Notes: generated from the sequence alone by a model not told the origin. 64,000 nucleotides of DNA from Lentzea aerocolonigenes (GCF_000974445.1 NZ_BBOJ01000030.1:1-64000), one strand, 5' to 3'. Counted from the first letter of the stretch, positions 37,536-47,516 are shown. Program-made: numbers and translations.

Positions 37536-39083
37536 TCAGTGGTTGTCGGTTTCCGACACCGTCGCGGCGAGATCGATCATCATCGCGACCCGTTTGCCGG
37601 CGTCGTCGAGGTCGAGGCTGGTCACCTCGCTCATCTTCCGCAGCCGGTTGCGGACGGTGTTGCCGTGCACGCCGAGCCGCTCACCCGCCACCGCCAGGTC
37701 GCCCTGCGCCTCGAGCCACGCGCGCAGCGTCGCCACGAACGCCGTGCCGTGCTCGGCGTCGTGCCTGCGCAGTTCCGCCACCGGTCCTCGCGCGGGGGTG
37801 CGGCCGACGCGTGCCGCGGTGCGCAGGCGTTGCAGCAGGATCTCGTCCCACGACTCGTCGTACACGGGTGGCGCGGCGTCAGCGGGCTGGGTCTCGTGCA
37901 ACGCCAGGCACTCGTCCGCCTCCTGCCTGCCCGCGGGCAGGTCCGCTGCCGCGGCGACCCCGCTGATGCCCGCCGCGACGGTCACGTTCGCGGGCAGTGC
38001 CGCCCTCAGCGCCGCCAGCCAGTCGCGTGCCGCGGCGACCTTCTCGCCGGGCAGGATCGTGTAGATGCTGTTGCCCGCCAACGCACTGCGGCCCGGCCTC
38101 GACCAGCCGAACCCGGTAGTGGCCTGTTCGAACGCCAGCAGCACGGCCGCGTGCCGCTCGGCGCCGACGTGGGCGCGGACCGCGACGACCCTGGCAGGGC
38201 CCGGCGGCAACCCGAGCTGACTGGTCACGGTCGCGGCGTCGGCCGTGCCCTCCAGCAGCCGGATCACCAGCTCCGACTCGACCTGGCGCTCCAGGTCGGC
38301 ACTGGCCCGCAACCGCAGCAGGTGCAGTGCCACGGTCCTGGCGCCGTCGGTCAGCGCGGTGCGCCGAGCACCTTCCAGCGGCCCTCGGCACGCCACCCAG
38401 ACCGCCCCCAGCAGTTCCCGGCCCACCCGGACCGCGACGACCATTCGCCCGGTGAGGCCTCGTTCAGGTACCCCGGCGACGAAGAGCGGCTCGTCGGAGG
38501 CCACCAGGTGCGCCCGCACACCCGCCGCGTCGAACAGCTCGCGCACCCAGGCGGGCACCTGCCGTCCCATGATGGTCTCCAGCCGGGCGGCATCGACCTC
38601 CTGCTGCGGGCCCGAGTAGGCCAGCACCCGCGACAGCGGGTCCTCGATGGTCACCGCCCCGCCCACGGCGTCGGCGAGGCTGTCGGCCAGCGCGAACAGG
38701 TCGGTGGGGCCGCGCCCGGACTCGGTCTCCCGTCCCTCCAGCACCAGGCCGTAGACCACGCCCGCGAGCTGACTCCACGACAGGGCAGGATCGGCGAGCA
38801 TCACCGCGACACCCTCGGCTTCCCCGACCGCGACGGCGTCCGCCAGGAACTCCTCGGCACCCCGGACCAGCACGACGACGGCCCGCGCCGCCACCGCCCC
38901 GCGCACCGCTTCGGTCACGGACTCGGCGCCGACGGCCAGGAAGACGTCACCCACCTCGGCCCGGTCGTCCGTGACGTCCCGCAGCACCACGCCGCGCAGC
39001 TCGGCCGACCGCGGCACCGGGCAGCAGCACAACCTCACGCCGTAGCCACCCAGCACGTTGACCAGCCGGTCCAGCCTCACCAT
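37536..39083 (-). CDS. PucR-family transcriptional regulator
   Basis: 515 aa from ATG 39083. N-terminal PucR ligand domain (LRGVVLRDVTDDRAEVGDVF...ARAVVVLVRG), a GGDEF-like middle (about 275-395), and a C-terminal CdaR-type helix-turn-helix: TLRAWLEAQGDLAVAGERLG then VHGNTVRNRLRKMSEVTSLD. PucR/CdaR proteins control purine, amino-acid or diacid catabolism. The gene is directly upstream of the dadA-like gene with 85 bases between, so local control of that gene is likely. Confidence 0.92.
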   Translation of the reverse strand: MVRLDRLVNVLGGYGVRLCCCPVPRSAELRGVVLRDVTDDRAEVGDVFLAVGAESVTEAVRGAVAARAVVVLVRGAEEFLADAVAVGEAEGVAVMLADPALSWSQLAGVVYGLVLEGRETESGRGPTDLFALADSLADAVGGAVTIEDPLSRVLAYSGPQQEVDAARLETIMGRQVPAWVRELFDAAGVRAHLVASDEPLFVAGVPERGLTGRMVVAVRVGRELLGAVWVACRGPLEGARRTALTDGARTVALHLLRLRASADLERQVESELVIRLLEGTADAATVTSQLGLPPGPARVVAVRAHVGAERHAAVLLAFEQATTGFGWSRPGRSALAGNSIYTILPGEKVAAARDWLAALRAALPANVTVAAGISGVAAAADLPAGRQEADECLALHETQPADAAPPVYDESWDEILLQRLRTAARVGRTPARGPVAELRRHDAEHGTAFVATLRAWLEAQGDLAVAGERLGVHGNTVRNRLRKMSEVTSLDLDDAGKRVAMMIDLAATVSETDNH

Positions 39084-39112
39084 GAGGTCACCGTAACCAC
39101 CGCGTGCGCAAA

Positions 39113-39162
39113 GCCGCCGTCCCGCGAGCAACGCGTCGAGGGCGTGCTCGCGGGACGGCGGC
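39113..39162 (-). terminator. 18-bp perfect hairpin after ggt
   Basis: Bases 39113-39130 and 39145-39162 are perfect inverted repeats with a 14-base loop, between the ggt stop (39184) and the PucR start (39083). Position fits a ggt terminator; a long perfect stem also suits a regulator site. Confidence 0.75.
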
Positions 39163-39183
39163 GGACTGGTGTTCCCGGCAGGC

Positions 39184-40953
39184 TCAGCCCACCTTCACCA
39201 CGCGGGCCGCACCACCGCCGCGCCGCGTCGGTTCGGCGACGGCACGCCAGCGGCCGTTCGAGGCGCGCTCGACGGCCGTGGCCGCGCCGATCTCGGCGTT
39301 CTGGCTGAACTTGTGCCCGATGGCCTGCAGGCCCGCCGTGGTCGCGGCGGCGATGAACTCCGCCTCGGCCGGGGTCGTGGCCGCGTTGCGCTGGGAGGCG
39401 CGCGGGGCGGCGACGGCGTCGAGCAGGGACATGTTGCGGTCCAGCCGCGCGGTCAGGATCTGGGTGACCGTGGTGATGATCGTGGAACCGCCCGGCGAGC
39501 CCACGGCCAGGAGGACCTTGCCGTGGTCGAGGACGATCGTCGGCGCCATGGACGAACGCGGGCGCTTGCCGGGGCCGGGGAGGTTCGGGTGCGGGACGCC
39601 CGCGGTCGGGGGCACGAACTCGAAGTCGGTGAGCTCGTTGTTGAGCAGGAACCCGCGACCCGGCACGACGATGCCGCTGCCGCCCTCCGCCTCGATGGTC
39701 AGCGTGTAGGCGACGACGTTGCCCCAGCGGTCGGCGACCGTCAGGTGCGTGGTGCGTTCCGCGTCCTCGCGCAGCGCCGACATCCCGGCGGTGGCCTCAC
39801 ACGCCTGCGGGTTGTTCGGGTCCGCAGCGGGCTGCGGAGCCGGCAGCACGGCGTCGGGCTTGATCAGGCACGCGCGGCTGTCGGCGAACTTCTGCGAGAG
39901 CAGGCCCTCGGTCGGCACGCGCGAGAAGGCCGGGTCGCCCACCCAGCGCAGCCGGTCGGCGAACGCGAGCTTGGTCGACTCGATGAAGCGGTGCAGGTAC
40001 TGGACGTCGGAGACCTTCGACAGGTCGGTCGACTCGAGGATGTTCAGCGCCTCACCGACGGTCGTGCCACCGGACGACGGCGCCGCCATGCCGTAGACGT
40101 CGAGACCTCGGTACCGCGTGTGCGTCGGGTCGCGGCGCTCGACCTGGTAGCGGGCCAGGTCGGAGATCTCCATGGCGCCGGCACGCACGTTGCGCGTCGA
40201 GCCGGGGACGACCGGCGGCTGCTGCACGGTCTTCACGAGGTCGCGTCCGACGGCCCCGCCGTAGAGAGACGCCAGCTCGGTGCGGGCGAGCTCGCGGTAG
40301 GTGTCGGCGAGCTGCGGGTTGCGGAACGTGCTGCCCACCGCCGGCGGCTGGCCGCCGGGCAGGTAGAGATCGCGGGTCGAGGTGAAGTCGGCGAAGCGGG
40401 CGGCGTTGTTCGCGATCTGCGTGTTGAACGTCTTGTCGACGACGAAACCACGCCGTGCCAACGCTTCCGCGGGCGCCATGGCCTCGCGCAGGTTCAGCGT
40501 GCCCCACTTGCGCAACGCCTGCTGCCACGTCTTGGGCGTGCCGGGCACGCCGACGGACAGACCGCTGGTCATCGCCTCGGCGAACGGCAGCGGCTTGCCG
40601 TTCTCCACGAAGAGCTGGTCGGTGGCCGAACGCGGCGCGGTCTCACGCCCGTCCAGAGTGGACACACGACCGGAGTGTGCGTCGTAGTAGACGAAGAACC
40701 CGCCGCCACCGATGCCCGCGGAGAACGGGTCGGTCACGCCGAGCGCGGCGGCGGTGGCGACGGCGGCGTCGACGGCGTTGCCACCGCGGCGAAGCACGTC
40801 GACACCGATCTGGGACGCGTCGGGGTCGACGCTGGAGACCGCGCCGCCCCAGCCCACCTGCTCGGGTACGCGGGGCGCAGGTTCCGCCGCGCCTGCCGTG
40901 GCAGGGGCGACCAGTACGACGGAGAGCGTCAGTGCGGCAACCGTTCGCAACAT
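39184..40953 (-). CDS. ggt: Gamma-glutamyltransferase (secreted)
   Basis: 589 aa from ATG 40953 with a Sec signal peptide (LRTVAALTLSVVLVAPATAG). The precursor is cut into two chains: the catalytic Thr is the first of TTHLTVADRWGN near residue 400, and the substrate sites PGRGFLLNNELTDF, PRSSMAPTIV and VGSPGGSTI are present. The large-chain blocks ASQIGVDVLRRGGNAVDAAV and FSAGIGGGGFFVYYD are typical. Cleaves glutathione and gamma-glutamyl peptides outside the cell. Divergent from the gene at 41020. Confidence 0.95.
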   Translation of the reverse strand: MLRTVAALTLSVVLVAPATAGAAEPAPRVPEQVGWGGAVSSVDPDASQIGVDVLRRGGNAVDAAVATAAALGVTDPFSAGIGGGGFFVYYDAHSGRVSTLDGRETAPRSATDQLFVENGKPLPFAEAMTSGLSVGVPGTPKTWQQALRKWGTLNLREAMAPAEALARRGFVVDKTFNTQIANNAARFADFTSTRDLYLPGGQPPAVGSTFRNPQLADTYRELARTELASLYGGAVGRDLVKTVQQPPVVPGSTRNVRAGAMEISDLARYQVERRDPTHTRYRGLDVYGMAAPSSGGTTVGEALNILESTDLSKVSDVQYLHRFIESTKLAFADRLRWVGDPAFSRVPTEGLLSQKFADSRACLIKPDAVLPAPQPAADPNNPQACEATAGMSALREDAERTTHLTVADRWGNVVAYTLTIEAEGGSGIVVPGRGFLLNNELTDFEFVPPTAGVPHPNLPGPGKRPRSSMAPTIVLDHGKVLLAVGSPGGSTIITTVTQILTARLDRNMSLLDAVAAPRASQRNAATTPAEAEFIAAATTAGLQAIGHKFSQNAEIGAATAVERASNGRWRAVAEPTRRGGGAARVVKVG

Positions 40954-41019
40954 GGGCAGAACTTCTACTCCGCCGCGACTGGTTGGCAACACTCCTTGAG
41001 GAAGGCCTAAGGTGCGGAG

Positions 41020-41487
41020 GTGTCGATCGATCTTGACCAGTTGCGAACGGATTTCGCGAACACCCCGCTCGACGAGGCGGACCGCGAGGAGGCGCTGCAC
41101 CTCCTGCTGCGCGACCGCCGCGAGGGCGACGCCGACCTGCTGCGCCACCTCCTCGCCGAGGAAACCGCCGCCCACCACGAGGGCTGGGGCCTGAGCGAGA
41201 CGATGGTCCTCGCGGCGCTGCTGCTCGCCGAGTGCGGCCGCGAGGAGGACGTCTGGACCCTGTGGGAGGCCAAGAACGCCTCGTTCGACACGATGGCGGG
41301 CCTCGACGGCTTCCTGCTGTTCCCGGCGGGCATCTCGGGCACGACCGCGCACGTGATCGCGAGCGAGCAGCACCCCGAGCGCGGCGACCTGATGACCTAC
41401 ATGAGCGAGTACCTCGAGTACGAGAAGCTCACCGACGAGGACATCCGCGGCCACATCGCGAGCCTGCGGTCCCACTTCGAGGCCTGA
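41020..41487 (+). CDS. Conserved helical protein, unknown function
   Basis: 155 aa from GTG 41020; I do not recognise a family. Almost all alpha-helical and acidic: two N-terminal helices (LDQLRTDFANTPL, REEALHLLLRDRREGDADLL), a hydrophobic ETMVLAALLLAECGREEDVW block, and a TMAGLDGFLLFPAGISGTTA turn. The order resembles HEAT/TPR-like repeats that would track an ordered set of 'workload' partners, but that is weak. No signal peptide. Convergent with priA (15 bases). Confidence 0.7.
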   Translation: MSIDLDQLRTDFANTPLDEADREEALHLLLRDRREGDADLLRHLLAEETAAHHEGWGLSETMVLAALLLAECGREEDVWTLWEAKNASFDTMAGLDGFLLFPAGISGTTAHVIASEQHPERGDLMTYMSEYLEYEKLTDEDIRGHIASLRSHFEA

Positions 41488-41502
41488 GCCGGCGCCAACC
41501 GT

Positions 41503-44025
41503 TCAGAGGACCTCCAGCGGGTCGAGCTTGATCCGCACCAGCTCCTGTTCCTTCCGCGCCGTCCGCACGGCCTGGGCCTCGGCCAGCACGGCGGCCAGCT
41601 GCCGGCCCTCGCCGCGCGCGACCCGCACCAGGGCCCGTTCCTTGGTCTCGTCGTCGTTCAGCGGCACCGGCCCGAGGACCTCGCCGGTGGAAGGCAACCG
41701 CAGCTCGTCCAGCAGGGCGTTCACCGCGTCCGGCGTGCCGTCGACCGTCGCCATCCGCACGGCCGGCGGGAACCCGAGCTCGGTGCGCGCGGCGAGCTCC
41801 GTGGCCGCGTGCCACACCGGATCCCACCGCACCAGGGCCTGCACGGGCGTCAGCGCGGAGTCCGCGATCACCACCACGCGCCCGTTGCCGGGCCGCACCA
41901 GCCCCGCCGCCGTCATCCACCGCCGCAACGCCTCCTCGGAGGCGCGCAGATCGGCCCGGCCGAGCAACGCCCACCCGTCCAGCAGCAGCACCGCGCCGTA
42001 CCCGCCCTCGGCCACGGGCTCGGCCCCCGGCGTCGCCACCACCAGCGAGGGCTTGCCGGGCACCTTGGTCAGCACCTCGTCGGCCCCGCTGGTCCGCACC
42101 GGATGCCCGGGAAACGCGCGCCCCAGCTCCTCCGCCGTGCGCCGGGCCCCGATGATCTGCCCGCGCAACCTCCGCGACCCGCACGTGGGACACCGGAACG
42201 CGGCCTCCGTGGCCGCACACCACCGGCAGTACGCGGGCTTGGGCAGCCCGTCCTCGGTGCCACCCGGCAACGCCAGCGGCCCGGCACAACGCCGGCACCG
42301 CGCAGGCCCGCGACACTGACCGCAGGCGAGCGCGGGCACGTACCCGCGGCGCGGCACCTGGATCAGCACCGGCGAGTCGGCAAGCGCGAACCGCGCGGCG
42401 TCGAACGCGATGGACGGCAACCGAGCCGTGCGGGCCGCCGGGTCTTTGACGTCCTGCCACTCGTTGTCGCCCACGGACACCACGCGAGGCGCGATGGCCC
42501 GCAGCGTCTCGCGCGAGGCCACGATCTCGTGCGCCCACCCGGTCTCGACGAGCAACTGCGCCTCAGCCGTGCGCGCGAACCCACCGATCAGCAACGCCGC
42601 ACCGCTCATGTGCGCGCGCTGCACCAACACGTCCCGCACGTTCGGATACGGCGCACGCGGCTCGACGTGCAGGTCGTCCCCGTCGTCCCACACGACGAGC
42701 AGCCCGGGATCCTTGACCGGCGCGAAGGCGGTGGCCCGCGTGCCGACCACGACCCGCGCCACCCCACGCCGCACGGCGAGCCAACGCTTGTAGCGCTCTG
42801 ACGGCCCGAGGTCGGCCGACAGCGTGACGACACCCTCGATCAGCCTGCCGCACGCCTCGGCGACGCGGGCCAGGTCGCGGTGGTCGGGCACGACGATGAC
42901 GACCCCGCGCCCGGACGAGGCGACCGCGGCCGCCGCTTCGGCCAGCCGGGCGGGCCAGTCCTCGGAGGGCAGCGCCTGCCACACGGCGTGGGCGGGCCGG
43001 CCTTCGCGGAGGGCTTCGAGGTACTTGGGGCCGCGGGGATAGCGGGACCAGGCGTCGGCGGGGACGGGAGGGAGCTGGGAGCGCGTGGGCCCAGCGGCTG
43101 GCGGGGCGGCTGAGGGATCGGCCGGGGAAACGCCGGGCGCGCCAGGCGAAACGGGAGGAGCGGCTGGTGGAGCCGCTGAAGGATCGACAGGAGCGGCGCC
43201 GAACGCGGGCGTCGAGGCAGGAGGAGCCGCCGCAGGATCGACCGGACTGACACCGGAGGCCGGCGGCGAGACGGGAGAAGTGGCTGGTTGGGCCGCGACC
43301 GGATCTGTGGGCTGCCCCAGCGCGCCTCGGGAGGTTGAAGGCGAGGCGAGCAAGGCCGTCGGAATCGACTCCGCGGACAAGGCAGCGCCAGCCGCCGGTG
43401 AGGCGGCCTGAGCACCCGACGAGGACCCCGCTGAGGGGTGTGCCGATGAGTCGCTGGACGTGCGAGGCGTGGCCGTCGCCGCATCAGCCGGCGACTCACC
43501 AGCCGCGGGCGGCTCCCCCGCGGGCTGCTGCGGCTCGGACGGCATCCCCCCACCGCCGGTCGCCTCCACCTGCGCGGTGGGCCTCTCCTCCACCCACGCC
43601 GGGACCTGCGGCAGCGGGGACGGCTCGCCCGAGGCGGCGGCCTCCGCTCGGGCGTGGCGGGGTGGGATGGCCAGGCGCAGGACGTCGATCATGCCGCCCG
43701 CGTACCTGTCGGCTATCGCGCGGGCCAGGGTGGCGATTTCCGGGGCCAGCACCGGTTCGGGTGAGACGACCTTCTCGATGAACGACAGTTTCTTGCCGTA
43801 CTCCGAGGTGGCCACGCGTTCGAGGAGGTAGCCGTCGACGAGCTGGCCCGCGAACCTCACCCGGACTCGGCAGCCCTCGACCGCCGTGGCGTCCAGTTCG
43901 GACGGAATCAGGTAGTCGAAGGGGCGGTCCAGGTGGGCCAGCGGCACGTCCACCACGATGCGGCCGACCGGTAGCGTCGCTGCGGGGACCCGTTCCCCTT
44001 TTCTCGCTCCGGTCTTCGCGTTCAT
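41503..44025 (-). CDS. priA: PriA-like primosomal protein N' with disordered insert
   Basis: 840 aa from ATG 44025; a GTG at 44046 extends it by 7 residues. The N-terminal 3'-end-binding domain (VGRIVVDVPLAHLDRPFDYL ... GKKLSFIEKV) and the eight-Cys zinc region (LACGQCRGPARCRRC ... YCRWCAAT ... FRCPTCGSRRLRG) are PriA-specific. There is no GxxGKT Walker A; the corresponding place reads GRGVVIVVPDHRDL, so it is probably not an active helicase, as is known for actinobacterial PriA. Residues about 152-315 are a Pro/Ala/Ser-rich insert with repeats such as PVDPSAAPPA. Longer than mycobacterial PriA (about 655 aa) mainly because of this insert. Confidence 0.92.
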   Translation of the reverse strand: MNAKTGARKGERVPAATLPVGRIVVDVPLAHLDRPFDYLIPSELDATAVEGCRVRVRFAGQLVDGYLLERVATSEYGKKLSFIEKVVSPEPVLAPEIATLARAIADRYAGGMIDVLRLAIPPRHARAEAAASGEPSPLPQVPAWVEERPTAQVEATGGGGMPSEPQQPAGEPPAAGESPADAATATPRTSSDSSAHPSAGSSSGAQAASPAAGAALSAESIPTALLASPSTSRGALGQPTDPVAAQPATSPVSPPASGVSPVDPAAAPPASTPAFGAAPVDPSAAPPAAPPVSPGAPGVSPADPSAAPPAAGPTRSQLPPVPADAWSRYPRGPKYLEALREGRPAHAVWQALPSEDWPARLAEAAAAVASSGRGVVIVVPDHRDLARVAEACGRLIEGVVTLSADLGPSERYKRWLAVRRGVARVVVGTRATAFAPVKDPGLLVVWDDGDDLHVEPRAPYPNVRDVLVQRAHMSGAALLIGGFARTAEAQLLVETGWAHEIVASRETLRAIAPRVVSVGDNEWQDVKDPAARTARLPSIAFDAARFALADSPVLIQVPRRGYVPALACGQCRGPARCRRCAGPLALPGGTEDGLPKPAYCRWCAATEAAFRCPTCGSRRLRGQIIGARRTAEELGRAFPGHPVRTSGADEVLTKVPGKPSLVVATPGAEPVAEGGYGAVLLLDGWALLGRADLRASEEALRRWMTAAGLVRPGNGRVVVIADSALTPVQALVRWDPVWHAATELAARTELGFPPAVRMATVDGTPDAVNALLDELRLPSTGEVLGPVPLNDDETKERALVRVARGEGRQLAAVLAEAQAVRTARKEQELVRIKLDPLEVL

Positions 44026-44100
44026 GCCTCCTGGTGTATCAGACACCCCCGACAGTCACGCGCCGCGCCTCACCGAACTGGTGACACCCGACACGCGGAT

Positions 44101-46047
44101 TCAGCCGGAGATCGACTCCTGGCCGTTCTCGATGTGCCCGCACAGCCGCCGGCGGAACCGCGGTTCCTCCTCCACCGTCACGGTCAGGTCGTACCAGCCG
44201 GAGTTCATGGCGGTCAGCCACGGGATCACGTGGCGGTGGCCCGGGCGCACCACGTACTTGCGGCGTCCCAGGACGAACGTCAGGCGTGACGAGCCGGAGT
44301 TCTCGAACGTCAGCGTCAGCACACGGCTGTAGCCGCGCACCGACGACGACACGCGCGCACGGTCGGATGACGACCCGGCGAACTCGCGGCGGAAGCCGTT
44401 GGGACCCAACAACACGAGGTCGTGGTCGCCGGCAACCTCAAGAGATGCCGATGAGGCCACGTCGAAGTGCTGTGGCTGCGCGAACTGGCCCGAGTACGGG
44501 TACAGCGCGAGGTGCACGGAGGCGGAACCCGAGTTCGACATCTCCAAGAGAGAGCCGCGCAACGACGCGTCGGGCTGGTACGGCAGGGGGCGCGCACGTC
44601 GTCGTCCGGCTTCCTGTTCGGGCATCTTCTGCGACGAAGGGGGCGCTGGACGCCAGCGCGGGGTCGCGGGCGGGACCGGTGCGGGCTCGCCGACGTCGGG
44701 CCACGTCCGGCGCCGGTCGAAGTCGAACGTCGAGGTCAGGTCGCCTGTGACGGTCCTGCGCCACGCGGAGATCTCCTCCGAACGCACGCCGGTCCACCGT
44801 TCGAGGAACTGCGTCATGGACGTGTGGTCGAACACCTGCGAACACACGTAACCGCCGACGGACCACGGCGAGACGACGGTCATCGGTACGCGCGCGCCGA
44901 GTCCCAACGGGCGGTCGCCCACATACTCGTCGGACACGGACAACGGCGGGCGCGGCGGCGGCACGTGGTCGTAGAAGCCGTCGTTCTCGTCGTACGTGAT
45001 GAACAGGACCGTCGACTCCCACACCTCCTGGTTGGACGCCAGCGCGTCCAGCACCTGGTAGGTGATCGACGCGGACGCGGCGGGCGACGAGGCGCCGGGG
45101 TGCTCGGAGTCCACAGAGGACGGAACGAGGTACGACACGGCGGGCAACCGGCCAGACGCCACGTCGGCGCGGAAAGCCTCCCCCAGGCCACCGGGCCGGA
45201 CGCGGTGCAGTCCTCTGTCGTACAAGGACTTCTCGGCGGCGGTCAGCTTCGACAAGTCCAGCGAACCGATCAGCGCCGGGTCGCCGGTCCCGTAGAGCTT
45301 GTCCAGCGACTTGAACCCCGCGGGCAGCACCTTGCGCGCGATCTCCTTGAACCGCACGAAGAACTCCAGGTTGTTGTCCTGGAAGTTGTCCCACTCCTGG
45401 TACACCCGCCACGACTTCCCCGCCGCCTCGAGGCGTTCCGGGTACGTCTTCCACGTGTACCCGGCGTGGTTGTCCTCGTTGTAGGCCGCGTTGCCGGTCG
45501 CGCGGGCACCCGACGGCTCGAACCCCGTGTACCCGGACACCCAGTAGTTGCGGTTCGGCGAGGTCGAGGACGGCACCGAGCAGTGGTAGGCGTCGCACAG
45601 CGTGAAGGTGTCGGCGAGCTCGTAGTGGAACGGGAGGTCCTGGCGCGTGTAGAACGCCATCGTCGCCGCGGTCTTCGCCGGCACCCAGTTGTCGTTCCAC
45701 CCGCCGCGCAACGCCGCGTGCCCGCCGTTCCAGCTGTGGTCCAGGTCGCCGATGTACTGGATGTCACGGCCAGACGCCGCCTCACGCACCGGGAACGGCA
45801 ACACGCCCGACTGGTTGAACACGCCACGAAGAGCGTTGCGGTCCGAGAACCCTCTCACGCCGCGCAGGGTTCCGTAGTAGTGGTCGAACGAACGGTTCTC
45901 CTGCATCAACAGCACGACGTGCTTGATCGCGCGCAACCCTCCCGCACGAGGCTCACGTGCCAACGCGGCGTACACCGACGGCGGCAGCAACGTGCCCGAA
46001 GCAGCAGCAGCGACAGCGGCCATGAACCCACGGCGAGAGAGCGACAT
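44101..46047 (-). CDS. Phosphocholine-type phospholipase C, Tat-exported
   Basis: 648 aa from ATG 46047. Twin-arginine signal MSLSRRGFMAAVAAAAS; then the phosphoesterase domain: HVVLLMQENRSFDHYYGTLR, GVRGFSDRN, the YVSGYTGFEP-like WVSGYTGFEPSG, SIDPGLNGxP-like region, and DENDGFYDHVPPP with the metal ligands. Two C-terminal DUF756 beta domains (about 480-640) follow. It cleaves phosphatidylcholine/sphingomyelin or other phosphodiesters outside the cell. The gene follows a subtilase terminator and is monocistronic. Confidence 0.93.
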   Translation of the reverse strand: MSLSRRGFMAAVAAAASGTLLPPSVYAALAREPRAGGLRAIKHVVLLMQENRSFDHYYGTLRGVRGFSDRNALRGVFNQSGVLPFPVREAASGRDIQYIGDLDHSWNGGHAALRGGWNDNWVPAKTAATMAFYTRQDLPFHYELADTFTLCDAYHCSVPSSTSPNRNYWVSGYTGFEPSGARATGNAAYNEDNHAGYTWKTYPERLEAAGKSWRVYQEWDNFQDNNLEFFVRFKEIARKVLPAGFKSLDKLYGTGDPALIGSLDLSKLTAAEKSLYDRGLHRVRPGGLGEAFRADVASGRLPAVSYLVPSSVDSEHPGASSPAASASITYQVLDALASNQEVWESTVLFITYDENDGFYDHVPPPRPPLSVSDEYVGDRPLGLGARVPMTVVSPWSVGGYVCSQVFDHTSMTQFLERWTGVRSEEISAWRRTVTGDLTSTFDFDRRRTWPDVGEPAPVPPATPRWRPAPPSSQKMPEQEAGRRRARPLPYQPDASLRGSLLEMSNSGSASVHLALYPYSGQFAQPQHFDVASSASLEVAGDHDLVLLGPNGFRREFAGSSSDRARVSSSVRGYSRVLTLTFENSGSSRLTFVLGRRKYVVRPGHRHVIPWLTAMNSGWYDLTVTVEEEPRFRRRLCGHIENGQESISG

Positions 46048-46101
46048 GAACCGAGTTTCTAGTCTCACCACGTGACGCGGAACCGACCCACGTATGAACA
46101 A

Positions 46102-46124
46102 AGGCCCCGGATTCACCGGGGCCT
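46102..46124 (-). terminator. Terminator of the S8 protease gene at 46141
   Basis: Perfect 9-bp stem (46102-46110 with 46116-46124) and a 5-base loop, 17 bases beyond the subtilase stop. Confidence 0.8.
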
Positions 46125-46140
46125 CGTTCACAACTGACAC

Positions 46141-47463
46141 TCAGGGTGCGGCGATGGCGGCCTGCACGCTCGCACGAGCGTCGAGCAGACCCTTGCCGCA
46201 CTGGGCGGCCGGAGGCATGACCTTTGCCTTCAGGTGCAACAGCACCTGCGCGGGCGTCAGCAACGCCTTCCCGTTCTGGACCCTCGCGTGCTGCATCAGA
46301 GCCACGACACCGGCGACGTGCGGGGTCGCCATGCTGGTGCCCTGGTAGTGCTTGTAGATCGACGCGGCCGGCACGGTCGGGCCGTTGTTCAACGTCGACA
46401 GCACCCCGTTCGCCACCACCGGCGACGTCTCACCGCCCGGCGCGCAGATCTCGACCGTGGCACCGAAGTTCGAGTACGAGGCGCGGTTGGCCGACCGGTC
46501 GGTGGCACCCGTGGTGATCACGCCCACGCAGTTCGCCGGGGTCGTGCCGGACGCGTTGGCCGCGGCGTTGCCCGCCGCGACGACGACGGTCGCGCCGAGC
46601 GCGTTGCGGGCCGTGTTGATCGCGTTCTGCAACGTCACCGGGCACGCCGCGGAAGGACCGCCGAGCGACAGGTTCAGCGTCCTGGCCGGGTTCGGGTTCG
46701 CCGGAACGCCCGGCACGGCGCCACCGGCCGCCCACACGATGCCCGCCGCGATGTCCGCCAGCGTGCCGCCGCACGTGCCGAGCACCCGCACCGGCACGAC
46801 CTTGGCGAGCGGTGCCACGCCCGTGCCGCCGGTCGCGTTGTTGCGCAACGCCGCCACGGTGCCCGCGACGTGCAGCCCGTGCCAGCTCGACGGCCGTGCG
46901 GGCACACCGGGACCGCACTGCCCGGCCAGCTGCCAGTCGCCCTGGTCAGTCGGGTTGGCGTCCCGGCCGTTGCCGTCCTTCGCGAAGCCCGCGTTGCTGA
47001 TGAAGTCGTAGCCACCGATGTAGTTGGCGGACAGGTCCGGGTGCGCGGTGCGCCCGGTGTCGATCACCGCGACTCGCTGGCCCAGCCCTGACGGCCCGAG
47101 GCCCCACGCGAGCGGCAGGTCGATGCCGCCGGGCGACTCCCAGTAGTGCCACTGCGACGGCCACAACGGATCGTTCGGCGCCATGGTCTCGAGCACGATG
47201 TTCGGCTCGGCGTACTCGACGTCGCCGCGCGCCATCAGCACCCGGATCGACTCGGCGGCGTCCCGCGAGGCGAGGACCTCGGCACCGTCCGTGGCGTCCG
47301 CGACGGCCCGCGTCCGCGACTTCTCCAGCGCGTCGGCCCGCGAGGCGCCCTCACGGAACTTGACGATGATCTCCTGCTCGGGTTCCTCCTGCGCCGCGGC
47401 GGTCAGCGGCACCACCGCCAGCGCCATCACCGCACCGAGCAGTGCTGCCAGGCCAGTTCTCAT
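46141..47463 (-). CDS. Secreted subtilisin-like serine protease (S8), second copy
   Basis: 440 aa from ATG 47463 with GGGGAGGAAAG upstream. Sec signal (LAALLGAVMALAVVPLTAAA), propeptide (QEIIVKFREGASRADALEKS), triad Asp near residue 133 (VIDTGRTAHPDL), His near 195 (SWHGLHVAGTVAAL) and Ser near 375 (QGTSMATPHVAGVVAL). Four Cys suggest two disulfides. Differs from the 17579 subtilase in spacing and is closer to the fervidolysin/aqualysin-like group. Its promoter region is shared with the divergent RTX gene and carries SARP-like heptads. Confidence 0.95.
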   Translation of the reverse strand: MRTGLAALLGAVMALAVVPLTAAAQEEPEQEIIVKFREGASRADALEKSRTRAVADATDGAEVLASRDAAESIRVLMARGDVEYAEPNIVLETMAPNDPLWPSQWHYWESPGGIDLPLAWGLGPSGLGQRVAVIDTGRTAHPDLSANYIGGYDFISNAGFAKDGNGRDANPTDQGDWQLAGQCGPGVPARPSSWHGLHVAGTVAALRNNATGGTGVAPLAKVVPVRVLGTCGGTLADIAAGIVWAAGGAVPGVPANPNPARTLNLSLGGPSAACPVTLQNAINTARNALGATVVVAAGNAAANASGTTPANCVGVITTGATDRSANRASYSNFGATVEICAPGGETSPVVANGVLSTLNNGPTVPAASIYKHYQGTSMATPHVAGVVALMQHARVQNGKALLTPAQVLLHLKAKVMPPAAQCGKGLLDARASVQAAIAAP

Positions 47464-47516
47464 GATCTTTCCTCCCCGTCCAGAGGGATTGACGACGAGA
47501 AGGAGAGACCCGTGCG

